NCBI RefSeq assembly: GCF_023101685.1 | Contig: NZ_CP082164.1 | Location: forward strand, 3,596,001 to 3,660,000 | DNA: 64,000 nt | Direction: 5' to 3' | Source: Bradyrhizobium sp. 186 | GTDB lineage: Bacteria; Pseudomonadota; Alphaproteobacteria; Rhizobiales; Xanthobacteraceae | Part shown: positions 43,796 to 52,774 of the stretch, piece after piece | Layout of the letters: every line of letters starts with the position of its first letter | Numbering within the stretch: the stretch's first letter is position 1 | The notes under the pieces: generated by a model | What the model saw: the letters and a program-made list of their open reading frames with translations, nothing else | Told to the model about the DNA's origin: nothing | The model's database searches: none | Position numbers and translations under genes: made by a program

Positions 43796-44485
43796 ATGAC
43801 CCGTTTCGACAGATCCGTGAAATCCCCAGCTCTTGTTCTTGCCGTGGCCGCATTTGCCTTGCTTGCGGCGCCATCCGCGCAGGGGCAGTCGGCCGACATG
43901 ACCTTCTTCGTGACCTCAAGCGGCCCCGGCAGGGGAGCCGATCTCGGCGGCCTGGAAGGGGCCGATGCGCAGTGCCAGAAGCTCGCTCAGGCCGGCGGCG
44001 CCGGCGCCAAGATTTGGCGCGCCTATCTCTCGACGCAGGCCGCCGACGGCAAGCCGGCCATCAATGCGCGCGACCGCATCGGCAGGGGGCCGTGGCAAAA
44101 TGCCAAGGGCGCGATCATCGCCAAGGACGTTGCCGACCTGCATGGCCCCGCCAACAACCTCACAAAACAAACGGCGCTCAGCGAAAAGGGCGAGGTCATC
44201 AATGGCAGCGGCGATACGCCGAACCGCCACGACATCCTCACGGGATCGCAGCCCGACGGCACGGCATTTGCCACGGGCGACGACAAGACCTGCAAGAATT
44301 GGTCGTCCAGCACGCAAGGTGCCGCGGTGGTCGGCCATGCCGACCGGCAGGGCCTGCGCGACGACGAGCCGTCGAAATCGTGGAACAGCTCGCACCCCTC
44401 GCGCGGGCCCGATGGCGGCTGCTCGCAGGCCGACTTGAAGAGCACGGGCGGCGATGGGTTGCTATATTGCTTCGCGTCGAATTGA
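43796..44485 (+). CDS. secreted lectin-like (endostatin-fold type) protein
   Basis: The 229-residue precursor has a signal peptide (SPALVLAVAAFALLAAPSAQ, cleavage near GQS). The mature part begins ADMTFFVTSSGPGRGADLGG and carries paired cysteines with C-type-lectin/endostatin-fold landmarks: GADAQCQKLA, WRAYLST, HDILTGSQPDGTAF, CKNWSSS, SWNSSHPSRGPDGGCSQ, LYCFASN. The ribosome site CCGGAGGAAGAG fixes ATG 43796. Function unknown; secretion or periplasmic location is likely. Confidence 0.7.
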   Translation: MTRFDRSVKSPALVLAVAAFALLAAPSAQGQSADMTFFVTSSGPGRGADLGGLEGADAQCQKLAQAGGAGAKIWRAYLSTQAADGKPAINARDRIGRGPWQNAKGAIIAKDVADLHGPANNLTKQTALSEKGEVINGSGDTPNRHDILTGSQPDGTAFATGDDKTCKNWSSSTQGAAVVGHADRQGLRDDEPSKSWNSSHPSRGPDGGCSQADLKSTGGDGLLYCFASN

Positions 44486-44563
44486 GGCGCGGAACTCTCG
44501 CCACCGTCATGGAGTTCGTGGTTGCGTGCTAAACTCGCCGCAACGCAATCACGGACTGCTTCC

Positions 44564-45271
44564 ATGAAGTACGAACTCTACTACTGGCCCGAGATTCAGG
44601 GCCGCGGCGAATATGTGCGCTTGGCGCTGGAGGAGGCGGGTGCGGCTTATGTCGATGTCGCACGCGGTCCGCGCGGCACCGGCGCGATGATGAAGATGAT
44701 GGACGCGCATGGCGGCACGCCGCCGTTTGCGCCGCCGTTCCTCAAGTCCGGTAAGCTTGTCATCGGGCAGACCGCGAACATCCTGCTCTATCTCGGTGCC
44801 CGCCATGGGCTCGCGCCGAAGACGGAAGCTGGCCAACTCTGGGTGCACCAGCTTCAGCTCACCATTACCGACCTCGTCGTCGAGATCCACGACACCCATC
44901 ATCCGCTCGGGCCCTCGCTCTATTACGAGGACCAGAAGCCGCCGGCGAAGAAGCGAACGGCCGACTTCTGGAGCGAGCGCGTGCCGAAGTTTCTCGGCTA
45001 TTTCGAGCAGCTTCTCGCCGACAATGGCGGCGCCTATGTCACCGGCCGCAGGCTGAACTATGTCGATCTCTCGCTGTTCCAGATCGTCGACGGCCTGCGC
45101 TATGCGTTCCCCAAGCGCATGAAGGCTTTTGAGGGCGCTATCCCGGGCCTCGTCGGCCTGCACGACCGCGTCGCCGCGCGGCCGAACGTCAAGGCCTATC
45201 TCGCCAGCGAGCGCCGCATCCCCTTCAACGAGCAGGGCATCTTCCGGCGCTACCGCGAACTCGATGGTTAG
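44564..45271 (+). CDS. glutathione S-transferase family protein
   Basis: The 235-residue protein has the thioredoxin-fold GST N-terminus YELYYWPEIQGRGEYVRLAL (Y near residue 7 as candidate catalytic tyrosine) and the cis-Pro/SNAIL-type region LVIGQTANILLYLGARHGLA. A helical C-terminal domain with NYVDLSLFQIVDGL follows. The DH-type N-terminus resembles sigma/pi-like GSTs. A long hairpin begins at its stop codon. Confidence 0.85.
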   Translation: MKYELYYWPEIQGRGEYVRLALEEAGAAYVDVARGPRGTGAMMKMMDAHGGTPPFAPPFLKSGKLVIGQTANILLYLGARHGLAPKTEAGQLWVHQLQLTITDLVVEIHDTHHPLGPSLYYEDQKPPAKKRTADFWSERVPKFLGYFEQLLADNGGAYVTGRRLNYVDLSLFQIVDGLRYAFPKRMKAFEGAIPGLVGLHDRVAARPNVKAYLASERRIPFNEQGIFRRYRELDG

Positions 45272-45315
45272 CCGGTCCGGACGGCGGCTGGCGGCAGCCG
45301 CCGTTCCGGACCGGC
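45271..45315 (+). terminator. long hairpin at the GST stop codon
   Basis: GCCGGTCCGG pairs with CCGGACCGGC and the inner GGCGGCTG with CAGCCGCC, giving a long nearly continuous stem around GCGG. It lacks a clear T tract, so it may stabilise the mRNA end or act with Rho. Confidence 0.6.
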
Positions 45316-45580
45316 CGTTTCGGGCGCGATCAATCGCCCGAAGACATCATAGCTCCTGAGCGTTCGTGAACGCTCCGGATCCAATCGATCGCCCGAATGA
45401 TCGGCAACGGGAGGGAGGGCATGCTCGTCGGGACAGGGGGCTTGCAGAACATCGTCGCGTCTCCCGTTGCGTGGGCACGCCTTCTCTAGCGGGGTCCGGT
45501 TGCGGCGGCGTCGGCCGATCGGAGGAGAGCGAGCGCTTTTGCGGGAGGTGTCGGCTATTGCGCAACGCAGTGATGCGCGC
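45316..45580. other. non-coding stretch between convergent GST and methyltransferase-like genes
   Basis: The stretch has short inverted repeats (CGGGCG...CGCCCG near 45328-45342, GAGCGTTCGTGAACGCTC at 45358-45375). I see no gene. It is the 3' side of both flanking genes. Confidence 0.4.
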
Positions 45581-46255
45581 TCACCACACGCCCGGCAGCA
45601 GGCGATAGCGCACCCGCGTCACATAGTCGGAATAGCCCGGCAGGCCCTCGCGCAGCGTGCGCTCCTCGATGCGGATGCGGACCGCAAACAGGACGAGGAA
45701 GAGAGGCACCATCGCCAGTCCCCACCACGAGCCCAGCAACAGCCCCGCGCCGGCGAAGAACAGGATCATCCCGCTGTACATCGGGTGGCGCACATGCGCG
45801 TACGGCCCCGTCGAGATCACGCGCTGTGCGCGCTGCGCTTGCAGCTTCACCACGGGGGCGGCGAACGAGTTCTCGCGGAACACCCAGAGCGTGAACAGCA
45901 TCGAGAGCAGAAACAGCACGAAACCGAGCGCCTGCAACGCGACCGGCATGTCGGAGGCAAGCTGGCGCCGGTCGAGGCCCATCAGCGCCAGCCAGGCCAG
46001 CATCGCCACAACGAAGACGGCCATGAACACCTTGTCGGCGGCCGGCTGATCCTTTTGCAGGACTGGCCGCAGACGTTCGGCGAGCAGCGCCGGATCGACC
46101 CGATAGAGCCACCAGCCGCAGAGCGGGCCGAGCAGGGCGGAGGTGATCAGGAATACCCAGGCGGAAGGCCAATGGAGCGTCCCGGCGCACGCGAACAGCA
46201 GCGCGCCCATCGCGACGGTAACGATCGTGTTCTGCAACAGCAGTCTTGCGATCAT
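45581..46255 (-). CDS. isoprenylcysteine methyltransferase (ICMT/PEMT)-like membrane protein
   Basis: The 224-residue protein has several membrane helices. The C-terminal ICMT/phospholipid methyltransferase signature is STGPYAHVRHPMYSGMILFF followed by EERTLREGLPGYSDYVTRVR. Bacterial relatives methylate small or lipid substrates using SAM; the acceptor is unknown. ATG 46255 is preferred; an in-frame TTG at 46273 adds six residues. Confidence 0.8.
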   Translation of the reverse strand: MIARLLLQNTIVTVAMGALLFACAGTLHWPSAWVFLITSALLGPLCGWWLYRVDPALLAERLRPVLQKDQPAADKVFMAVFVVAMLAWLALMGLDRRQLASDMPVALQALGFVLFLLSMLFTLWVFRENSFAAPVVKLQAQRAQRVISTGPYAHVRHPMYSGMILFFAGAGLLLGSWWGLAMVPLFLVLFAVRIRIEERTLREGLPGYSDYVTRVRYRLLPGVW

Positions 46256-46372
46256 GCGCAGGTCCTGGGTCAACCGCGCACGATATTGGTCCCGCTATCG
46301 GGCGAAGATGCGGCCAGGACGCGCGAAAGGCCCGATCGACCGGATCGGGCGATTCATCTTCAGGAGATTTGA

Positions 46373-46546
46373 TCAGGCGAGTTGATCGATCCGCGTGCCC
46401 TGTCCCGGCGGCAGCGGCGCCGCCGGCGGCGGCTGATAGGTCGGGTCAGTGTCCTTGGTCTTGGCCTGATCGTCCTGCTGCTTGGTCGTGTCGTAGCTCG
46501 GCACCACGATCGCGATCGGCGGCGGTGCAACGCTGGAAACACTCAT
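46373..46546 (-). CDS. small Pro-rich hypothetical protein
   Basis: The 57-residue frame starts MSVSSVAPPPIAIVVPSYDT and ends PPAAPLPPGQGTRIDQLA. It has no membrane helix or signal peptide. Codon use and the conserved-looking ends suggest a real short gene; ATG 46546 has GAGGATTTG upstream. Function unknown. Confidence 0.55.
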   Translation of the reverse strand: MSVSSVAPPPIAIVVPSYDTTKQQDDQAKTKDTDPTYQPPPAAPLPPGQGTRIDQLA

Positions 46547-46701
46547 CCACAAATCCTCACAGATGGAAACAATCCACACTGGCCTGCGAGGGCCGAAACT
46601 TCCGTCAAGGCAATAGCTAAAATGCGAGGGATTTGGTGCGGTGAGACGCGCAGTCTTCGCGTCCGCAATTGCATCCGAGGGGGACGCTAGCGCTCTCCTC
46701 C

Positions 46702-46756
46702 GTCATTGCGCAGCGACGCAATCCAGAGTCCCTCCGCGGAGACAGCCTGGATTGCT
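46702..46756. repeat. left part of REP-like palindrome interrupted by IS copy 2
   Basis: GTCATTGCGCAGCGACGCAA, TCCGCGGA and CTGGATTGCT, continued at 48528 with CTTCGCTTCACTCGCAATGA. It is the same REP type as at 21100 and 37272. Confidence 0.75.
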
Positions 46757-47270
46757 CACATGGGGAATGTGTGTGTCAAGGATGAGCAGTCACCTTTTTG
46801 TTCGACTGCAGCCACCTCTTCGTCCCGACCGCGGGTTCTGCAGGATGGCGCGCGCAGATCAAGTCAAGGCCGGCCTGTTAGGGCCGCCGCGAAGCGGCTT
46901 GGCCTTGAGTTGAGCGAGCACGCCATCATGCTTGGTGCGTTGGGCCGATAGGAGCTCCTCGCGTTGGCGGTTCTGTCAGGGCATCTGCCATCCTCGCATT
47001 TGCGATCCAAGGGTCGAGCCGGTTCGACGATCTGGGTTGCTTGCCAGATCAAACTCACATTCGGTCGTCGCACAAGGCGACTGCACCACGATTCCGCTTG
47101 CGGCGGGCAGGCTCGAGAGGACGAGGCCATTCTTCGTTGCGGCGTTTGAAGCCATGCAATCCATCGGTTCGTCCACCCGGATCTTCCGAGACTGATCGGG
47201 CCTCGGCAGATGGGTTATGGTTCTTTCGTTGCGCGCGGGCGGCGAAGCACGCCGCTTGGTGCGGTCCGGA
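46757..47270 (-). other. IS non-coding region, candidate guide (seek/bridge) RNA
   Basis: These 514 bp follow the transposase stop and appear intact in both IS copies. TCAAGGCC...GGCCTTGA encloses smaller stems (GCCGC-GAA-GCGGC) at 46864-46908. In IS1111-branch elements a guide RNA is encoded downstream of the transposase. The minus strand carries GGATTGC (complement of 47156-47162), matching the left side of the target GGATTGCT; a 7-base match alone is weak. RNA production is not shown. Confidence 0.35.
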
Positions 47271-48452
47271 TCAGGCGGCGGGCTTCATCACGGCCCCCTC
47301 GATGGTCTCGCCCGCGGTGACATACTTCCACAAGGTCACGAGAAGCTTGCGCGCCAGCGCCACGATCGCGCGCTTGCGGCCTTGCGGGCTTCGCTCCTTG
47401 AACCAGCGCGTCAGGGCCGACTGCGGCTGGTGACGTATCCACAGCCAGGCGAGCTGGATCATTGTGGTCCGCAGCCTGGGATTGCCGGCCTTCGACACGC
47501 CCTGCTCGTGCCGGATGCCTCCGCTTTGCCACGGCGTCGCCGCAAGCCCCGCATAGGCGGCGACCTGGCGGCGGTTGGAGAACTGCCGGTAGAACGCCTC
47601 CGACCAGAGCACGGCCGCAAAGTTGGCGCCGAGCCCTTTCAAGGCCAGCAGCATCGCCACCGGATCCGGCGCGACCTTGTCTGCAGCGTTCTTGTCTGCA
47701 GGCTTCCGGGCTGCGGCCAGCAGAGCATCTCGCGCGGCCTCGACCGCCTTGATCTGTTCCAGAAGCAGTTCGACCCGATCGAGCTCGCGGCCGATCTGCG
47801 CCTTCAAATGCGAAGGCAGCTCCCGCCCGTCGCCCGTGCGCAAGGCCTCAAGCCGCGCCCGCCGATTGCGCCGCAGCGGCACGTAGTCGGATATCCCCTG
47901 CGCGAACAGAAGACCCTTGATCCGGTTCACATGCGTGATGCGCTCGGCGATCAGCGTCGCTCGTTCGCGACACAGCCTGCGCCGGTCCTCCTCTTCAGGC
48001 GAGGGCGCAACCACCATCGCACAGACCCGCGGCTCGCCGCGCTTGTAGGCCAGAAGCGCCCGCAACAGCGCCTCGCCATCGAGCCTGTCAGTCTTGGCCC
48101 GCCGCCGCCGTCGCGACGTCGCAATCGAGGCGGGATCGACCACGTGGCTCTCAATGCCGTTCTGTTGCAGAACACGGTGCAGCCAGAACCCGTCCAGCCC
48201 AGCTTCCTGGATCGTGATGATCGGATAGCTCTCGCGGGTCCTGGCCTCCGCCTTGCGCCTGAGTTCCGCAAACAGCTTCATCAGCTCAGCCGTATCGCCG
48301 GCCGTGACGCTGTGCCTGGACATCTTCTCGCCCGTACCAGGCGAAAGTGACGTAATCACCCACGTCGAACGGCTCAGTTCCAAAGACACAAAAATTGCGC
48401 CAAACTGCGTCCGGATAGCGGTCGGTCCGTCGGAAGGATGATCGAGCAACAT
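47271..48452 (-). CDS. IS110-family transposase (DEDD type), intact
   Basis: The 393-residue protein has an N-terminal RuvC-like DEDD domain. The candidate acidic residues are E25 (FVSLELSRS, where D is more usual), E83 (IQEAGLDGFW), D122 and D125 (KTDRLDGEALL). A helical coiled region follows, then the C-terminal transposase_20 domain with GLAATPWQSGGIRHEQGVSK holding the candidate catalytic serine. Such enzymes recombine DNA through circular intermediates with RNA guidance. Copy 1 retains only residues 113-393. Confidence 0.93.
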   Translation of the reverse strand: MLLDHPSDGPTAIRTQFGAIFVSLELSRSTWVITSLSPGTGEKMSRHSVTAGDTAELMKLFAELRRKAEARTRESYPIITIQEAGLDGFWLHRVLQQNGIESHVVDPASIATSRRRRRAKTDRLDGEALLRALLAYKRGEPRVCAMVVAPSPEEEDRRRLCRERATLIAERITHVNRIKGLLFAQGISDYVPLRRNRRARLEALRTGDGRELPSHLKAQIGRELDRVELLLEQIKAVEAARDALLAAARKPADKNAADKVAPDPVAMLLALKGLGANFAAVLWSEAFYRQFSNRRQVAAYAGLAATPWQSGGIRHEQGVSKAGNPRLRTTMIQLAWLWIRHQPQSALTRWFKERSPQGRKRAIVALARKLLVTLWKYVTAGETIEGAVMKPAA

Positions 48453-48609
48453 CGTCGTCTCCAGGTTGAGGGGGTCAGCAACCTCAGTCTGGCCTCAGAC
48501 CTGGTCGCTATCCACTCCCCATGGAATCTTCGCTTCACTCGCAATGACGGAGCATGTGGCCGGTTGCGTCGCGACTCGCGCGGGGGGCAAGAGCGAGGAC
48601 TGCGCCGAT

Positions 48610-49089
48610 CTATTCGTCCTTTGGGCGCGTGATCGAGATCGCGGCGTCCGTCTTCGTGCGCGTGCATTCCATGTTCAGTCGCTTGTAGCGCATCGTCACC
48701 TTGTCGCCGCGCAAGAGGCCCATGCGCTTCAGGCAGCGCGTGGCGCCGGTCGTGGTGTCGTCCTTCGGCAGGGTGAAGGTGATCGCGGCGGCCGAGGCAA
48801 CCAGGTCATAAAACTGCGGTGTCGGCTTGCGGTCGCCCTTGGCATAGAGCTCGTTGGAGTAAGTCTTCCCCTGCGCGCGGCAGCCGAGCGACAGCTCCTT
48901 CGCCGCCGGGTGGGTGAGATAGATGATGTTGGCGGCCTTGAAGTTGACCTTCAGCTTGTCGACGCCGCTGGCGAGCTGCTTTGCGATGTCGTCGCACTGG
49001 TCAGCGCGCGCAGGCGCGGCGAGGGTGACAAGGCCGGTGATGGCGGCGGCAAGCAGAAGCGCGCCGTGGACGTTCAGTTTGAAAATCAT
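48610..49089 (-). CDS. exported hypothetical protein
   Basis: The 159-residue precursor has a clear signal peptide (LNVHGALLLAAAITGLVTLA, cleavage near ARA-DQC). The mature part has four cysteines at DQCDDI, SLGCRA, ATRCLK and NMECTR, suggesting two disulphides. ATG 49089 is preferred to an upstream start that adds 22 unlikely residues. I do not recognise the family. Confidence 0.7.
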   Translation of the reverse strand: MIFKLNVHGALLLAAAITGLVTLAAPARADQCDDIAKQLASGVDKLKVNFKAANIIYLTHPAAKELSLGCRAQGKTYSNELYAKGDRKPTPQFYDLVASAAAITFTLPKDDTTTGATRCLKRMGLLRGDKVTMRYKRLNMECTRTKTDAAISITRPKDE

Positions 49090-49333
49090 GATGAAAAGCC
49101 CCTGAGAGCGCGTATTCAATCGTCGGCGGGCGCAGAGCGCAAGGGGTGCAGCCAAGCCGTATCGGGCAAGATTACGATCCCTGTCTCTGGCGGATAGCGA
49201 CCGGAGATGGCCGTCGTGGCACCGAATCGGGATGCCTCGACCGCACCAGAGCGCCTTCCATTTACGGCAAAAAAGCTTAGAACGCTTCTATGCTAGAGGC
49301 CCCACGAGGGCTCCAAAACCCGAGATCGACCCC

Positions 49334-51004
49334 ATGAACGCTCCTACCGTCTTCCCCGACCCGTCAAAGCCCGTTCCACCCTACAAGCACACCCCGCTAT
49401 TCCCGCTGGGCAAGGACGAGACGCCCTACAAGAAGATCACGGCCGAGGGCGTGCGGGTCGAGAAGGTCCTCGGGAAAGACATGCTAGTGGTGTCGCGCGA
49501 GGCGCTGCGGACGCTATCCGAAGCGGCCTTCGGCGACATCAACCATTACCTGCGGCCCGGCCATTTGAAGCAGCTCCGCGCGATCCTGGAGGATGGCGAG
49601 GCCAGCCCGAACGACAAGTTCGTCGCGCTGGATTTCCTGAAGAACGCCAACATCGCCGCCGGCGGCGTGCTGCCGATGTGCCAGGACACCGGCACCGCGA
49701 TCATCATGGGCAAGAAGGGCTGCAACGTCATCACCGACGGTGACGACGAGGCGGCGCTCTCGGAAGGCGCGCGCGACGCGTATCTGCGCCGCAACCTGCG
49801 TTACTCGCAGGTCGCGCCGCTCTCGATGTACGAGGAGAAGAACACCGCCAACAATATGCCGGCGCAGTGCGAGATCTACGCCGAGGGCGGCTCTTCAGAA
49901 GTAGATTCGGCCTACAAGTTCATGTTCATGGCGAAGGGCGGCGGCTCCGCCAACAAAAGCTTCCTGTTCCAGGCCACGCCTTCGGTGTTGACCAAGGATC
50001 GGCTGCTCGCCTTCCTCAAGGAGAAGATCCTGACGCTGGGCACCGCGGCGTGCCCGCCTTATCACCTCGCCATCGTGATCGGCGGCACCTCGGCCGAGCT
50101 CTGCATGAAGACGGTGAAGCTGGCGTCGGCCCGCTATCTCGATGCGCTGCCGACCCATGGCTCGCCTGACGGCAACGCTTTCCGCGACATCGAGATGGAG
50201 CAGGAAATCCACAAGATGACGCAGTCGCTCGGCGTCGGCGCGCAGTTCGGCGGAAAATATTTCTGCCACGATGTGCGCGTGATCCGCATGCCGCGCCACG
50301 GCGCTTCGCTGCCGATCGGGCTTGGCGTGTCCTGCTCGGCCGACCGCCAGGTCCTCGGCAAGATCACCAGGGACGGCGTCTATCTCGAGGAGCTCGAGCA
50401 CAACCCCGCGCAATACCTGCCGCAGGTCGAGCAGTCGCTCGGCGGAGAGGTCGTCAAGATCGACCTCAACCAGCCGATGAAAGACATTCTGGCGACCTTC
50501 TCGAACTATCCGACCAAGACGCGGGTCTCGATGACCGGCACCATGATCGTGGCGCGCGACTCCGCGCATGCCAAGCTGCGCGAGCGGCTGGAGAAGGGCG
50601 AGCCGCTACCGGACTACTTCAAGAACCATCCGGTCTATTACGCCGGTCCCGCCAAGACGCCCGAAGGCTACGCCTCCGGCGCGTTCGGTCCGACCACTGC
50701 GGGCCGCATGGATTCCTTCGTCGACCAGTTCCAGGCCGCCGGCGGCTCGATGGTGATGGTGGCCAAGGGCAACCGCGCGCCGGCCGTGCGCGAGGCCTGC
50801 AAGAAGTATGGCGGCTTCTATCTCGGCTCGATCGGCGGTGCGGCGGCGAACCTCGCCGAGCACTGCATCAAGAAGGTCGAGGTGCTCGAATATCCCGAGC
50901 TCGGCATGGAAGCAATCTGGCGCATCGAGGTCGTCGACTTCCCCGCCTTCATCATCATCGACGACAAGGGCAACGACTTCTTCAAGGAGTTGAATTTGGG
51001 CTGA
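49334..51004 (+). CDS. class I (iron-sulfur) fumarate hydratase
   Basis: The 556-residue protein is a class I fumarase of the FumA/FumB type interconverting fumarate and L-malate. Likely [4Fe-4S] ligands are C116 ([10 protein letters not shown]), C240 ([14 protein letters not shown]) and C334 (GVSCSADR); their spacing fits the family. The C-terminal beta domain contains [20 protein letters not shown] and [10 protein letters not shown]. It stands alone between an exported protein and the MITE-like element. ATG 49334 removes 34 non-conserved residues. Confidence 0.95.
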   Translation: MNAPTVFPDPSKPVPPYKHTPLFPLGKDETPYKKITAEGVRVEKVLGKDMLVVSREALRTLSEAAFGDINHYLRPGHLKQLRAILEDGEASPNDKFVALDFLKNANIAAGGVLPMCQDTGTAIIMGKKGCNVITDGDDEAALSEGARDAYLRRNLRYSQVAPLSMYEEKNTANNMPAQCEIYAEGGSSEVDSAYKFMFMAKGGGSANKSFLFQATPSVLTKDRLLAFLKEKILTLGTAACPPYHLAIVIGGTSAELCMKTVKLASARYLDALPTHGSPDGNAFRDIEMEQEIHKMTQSLGVGAQFGGKYFCHDVRVIRMPRHGASLPIGLGVSCSADRQVLGKITRDGVYLEELEHNPAQYLPQVEQSLGGEVVKIDLNQPMKDILATFSNYPTKTRVSMTGTMIVARDSAHAKLRERLEKGEPLPDYFKNHPVYYAGPAKTPEGYASGAFGPTTAGRMDSFVDQFQAAGGSMVMVAKGNRAPAVREACKKYGGFYLGSIGGAAANLAEHCIKKVEVLEYPELGMEAIWRIEVVDFPAFIIIDDKGNDFFKELNLG

Positions 51005-51045
51005 GGGAGGTCATCTTTCTCTCAACTCGTCATGGCCGGGCTTGT
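51005..51045. repeat. left arm of REP-like palindrome split by MITE copy 2
   Basis: GGCCGGG-CTTGT at 51034-51045 and, after the element, CTTGT-CCCGGCC at 51307-51318. The rest of the 428-bp gap downstream of fumarase has a second palindrome around 51343-51380 (CACCGGGACAAGCCCGGTGA) and no supported gene. Confidence 0.65.
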
Positions 51046-51306
51046 CCCACGGCTGTCCGGTTCAGGCTTCGGCGTCAAAAAGCGAGTCGCTAGAGTCAAT
51101 TAATGGCGTCGGGGCATAGCTGCGAATACTTGTTGTTCGCGAGAACACCGCAAATTTTCTTCATTGCGGACCTCAGCATACTCCGCTGCGGGTCGCTCGG
51201 CTAAAACGAGAGCGCAAAAATCGTGAGTCACATCAATGAATTTTGCGCTCATTACGAGTCGATGCGTCTCGTTGCAACCGTTTTGCCTGAACCGGACAGC
51301 CGTGGG
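51046..51306. mobile_element. MITE-like 261-bp element, copy 2
   Basis: Same length, orientation and 22-bp perfect inverted ends (51046-51067, 51285-51306) as copy 1, with a different 5-bp target duplication, CTTGT (51041-51045, 51307-51311). Excision in silico restores GGCCGGG-CTTGT-CCCGGCC, a hairpin with the target in its loop. Confidence 0.88.
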
Positions 51307-51432
51307 CTTGTCCCGGCCATCCACGGCCTTCCGGGATCGCGGACAAGCGTGGATCACCGGGACAAGCCCGGTGATGACGCCTGAGTGCGAGGCGAGCCTG
51401 CGCCCATATTTCGGAGCCCTCGCACTCCCTCG

Positions 51433-52356
51433 CTAACTGCAATTCGTGACCTGGTTGGAGCACAGCCCGCGCCACCAGCCGCGGACGCCGTCCTGGCTCT
51501 CGACCAGCCCCCAAAATCCGCTGCAAGCGAGCAGGCGCTTCGGGCCGCCATCGGTGTCGATCGCGCCGCCGAGCTCGCGCTGGGCCGGCATCCATCTGGC
51601 GTCGACGAAGGGCGCCTGAAACAGCCCGCCCATGCGCGTGCCGCCATTGGCGTAGGCCGCGCCAACCTTGCTGGACGCGACCCAGCCACGCCCTGCATAG
51701 GGCTTTGGCGCATTGGGCGGATATCTTTTCTCGTCCTCGTAGTCTTTGCCCGGCGGCTTGGCGCCTTCGATCAGGAACCAGCCGTCCCTGAAGCCGATGA
51801 TGCGGAATTCGGTCAGCCAGCCGCCGTCGGGCGTGTTCTCGCTGCCGCCGAGTTTTAGCCGGTAGGGTGGCGGCAGCGTGCCGAGCACGCGCGCCTTCAC
51901 CGAGGGCTCGGCGCGCACGTTGAGGCCGTTCGGGTCCTTGTCGATCGACCAGGCGCCGAGATCGCAGGGATCGGTGCCCTCGGGCAGCGTTGCCCGCTTG
52001 GCCGCGAGATCGGCGTGCAGTTTTGCCAAATCGGTGTCGTCGTTGTCCGGATCCGGCGCTGTACGCGGCTTCAATTCAGCCGATACGGCGCGCTTCCCAT
52101 CCGGTGTGAGTGTGACGACGAGCGCCTGGCGTGCAGCGAACACGCTAGCGGGCTCCTTCGGATCGTTCGACGTCATCGGATAGACCGCGAAATAGCCGGT
52201 CGAACCGTCAGTCCGATATGCTTCGCCGGCGACATAGCCTGCCGGCACCAGGGCGAGCGCGCTTGCGCGCCACGCCGGTTCGGTGTCATCCGCGCGCGCT
52301 GCGGCTTGTGTCGCGACACACAGGATCGCCGCCGCGACGAGACGGAGTGCGCGCAT
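51433..52356 (-). CDS. exported SH3-domain protein
   Basis: The 307-residue precursor has a signal peptide (LRLVAAAILCVATQAAARAD). A bacterial SH3 segment at about residues 143-200 includes GLNVRAEPSVKARVLGTLPP and GFRDGWFLIEGAK, and a C-terminal region with cysteines reads LLACSGFWGLVESQDG. Likely periplasmic, binding peptidoglycan or protein. It is the first gene of a minus-strand stretch; relation to neighbours is unclear. Confidence 0.78.
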   Translation of the reverse strand: MRALRLVAAAILCVATQAAARADDTEPAWRASALALVPAGYVAGEAYRTDGSTGYFAVYPMTSNDPKEPASVFAARQALVVTLTPDGKRAVSAELKPRTAPDPDNDDTDLAKLHADLAAKRATLPEGTDPCDLGAWSIDKDPNGLNVRAEPSVKARVLGTLPPPYRLKLGGSENTPDGGWLTEFRIIGFRDGWFLIEGAKPPGKDYEDEKRYPPNAPKPYAGRGWVASSKVGAAYANGGTRMGGLFQAPFVDARWMPAQRELGGAIDTDGGPKRLLACSGFWGLVESQDGVRGWWRGLCSNQVTNCS

Positions 52357-52371
52357 GGTTGCTGTGGGGGT

Positions 52372-52668
52372 TTACGCGCGGATGCCGGTGAAGGGGAAGC
52401 TGCCCATTGGGCCGATGCCCATCTCGCCGCTCATGCTGTCGCCGGAAACTGTTCCGATGAACTCGAGCGTCAACGGCATCGGATTGGTGATCGAGACCTT
52501 CCAGTTGACGGCGTCGCCGCTGATGGTGCCATCGAAAATCTCGGCGGAATTACCATCGGCGCCCTGCGTGCCCGCCAGCGTACCGCCGGAGCTCAACAGG
52601 GTCAGCGTCGCCTGGCGCTCGCCCATCGGCGTCGTCATTGTCAGATTCCAGTTTCCGTCAATGGCCAT
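52372..52668 (-). CDS. hypothetical beta-rich protein
   Basis: The 98-residue protein starts MAIDGNWNLTMTTPMGERQA and is Gly/Thr/Ser-rich with alternating hydrophobic residues (FDGTISGDAVNWKVSITNPM). It looks like a small beta barrel or sandwich and has no signal peptide. The SH3 gene starts 15 bp downstream, so they may share a transcript. Function unknown. Confidence 0.65.
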   Translation of the reverse strand: MAIDGNWNLTMTTPMGERQATLTLLSSGGTLAGTQGADGNSAEIFDGTISGDAVNWKVSITNPMPLTLEFIGTVSGDSMSGEMGIGPMGSFPFTGIRA

Positions 52669-52774
52669 TCGTGTCTCCCAACAATCCGGATGAACCGCGA
52701 CGATCCGCGGCCGGGTCCAGGTCTGAGCCTATAGCGCAACTCGCAGCAGCTGCCTAACACCGTATGAGCGGCAA

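Larger units (their letters stand above)
46757..48527 (-). mobile_element. IS1111/IS110-type element, complete copy 2 (1771 bp)
   Basis: The element lies between two CT dinucleotides (46755-46756 and 48528-48529) in the middle of a REP: left CTGGATTG-CT, right CT-TCGCT. Subterminal inverted repeats are CATGGGGAATG at 46759-46769 and CACTCCCCATG at 48513-48523, 10 of 11 matching after reversal and set 2 to 4 bp inside the ends. No target duplication beyond CT is seen. It contains one transposase gene on the minus strand, about 75 bp of upstream sequence and 514 bp of downstream non-coding sequence. Long downstream non-coding sequence plus subterminal repeats fits the IS1111 branch. Confidence 0.9.

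Noticed and set aside
21170..48527. Composite transposon carrying the flagellar genes
   Set aside because: The two IS copies interrupt separate REPs with their own restored flanks, so each inserted independently; the cargo is core chromosomal flagellar genes.
51100..51357. 85-codon frame overlapping MITE copy 2 (and the 92-codon frame at 33423-33701)
   Set aside because: It spans repeat ends and REP sequence and is explained by repeat distribution rather than by a gene.
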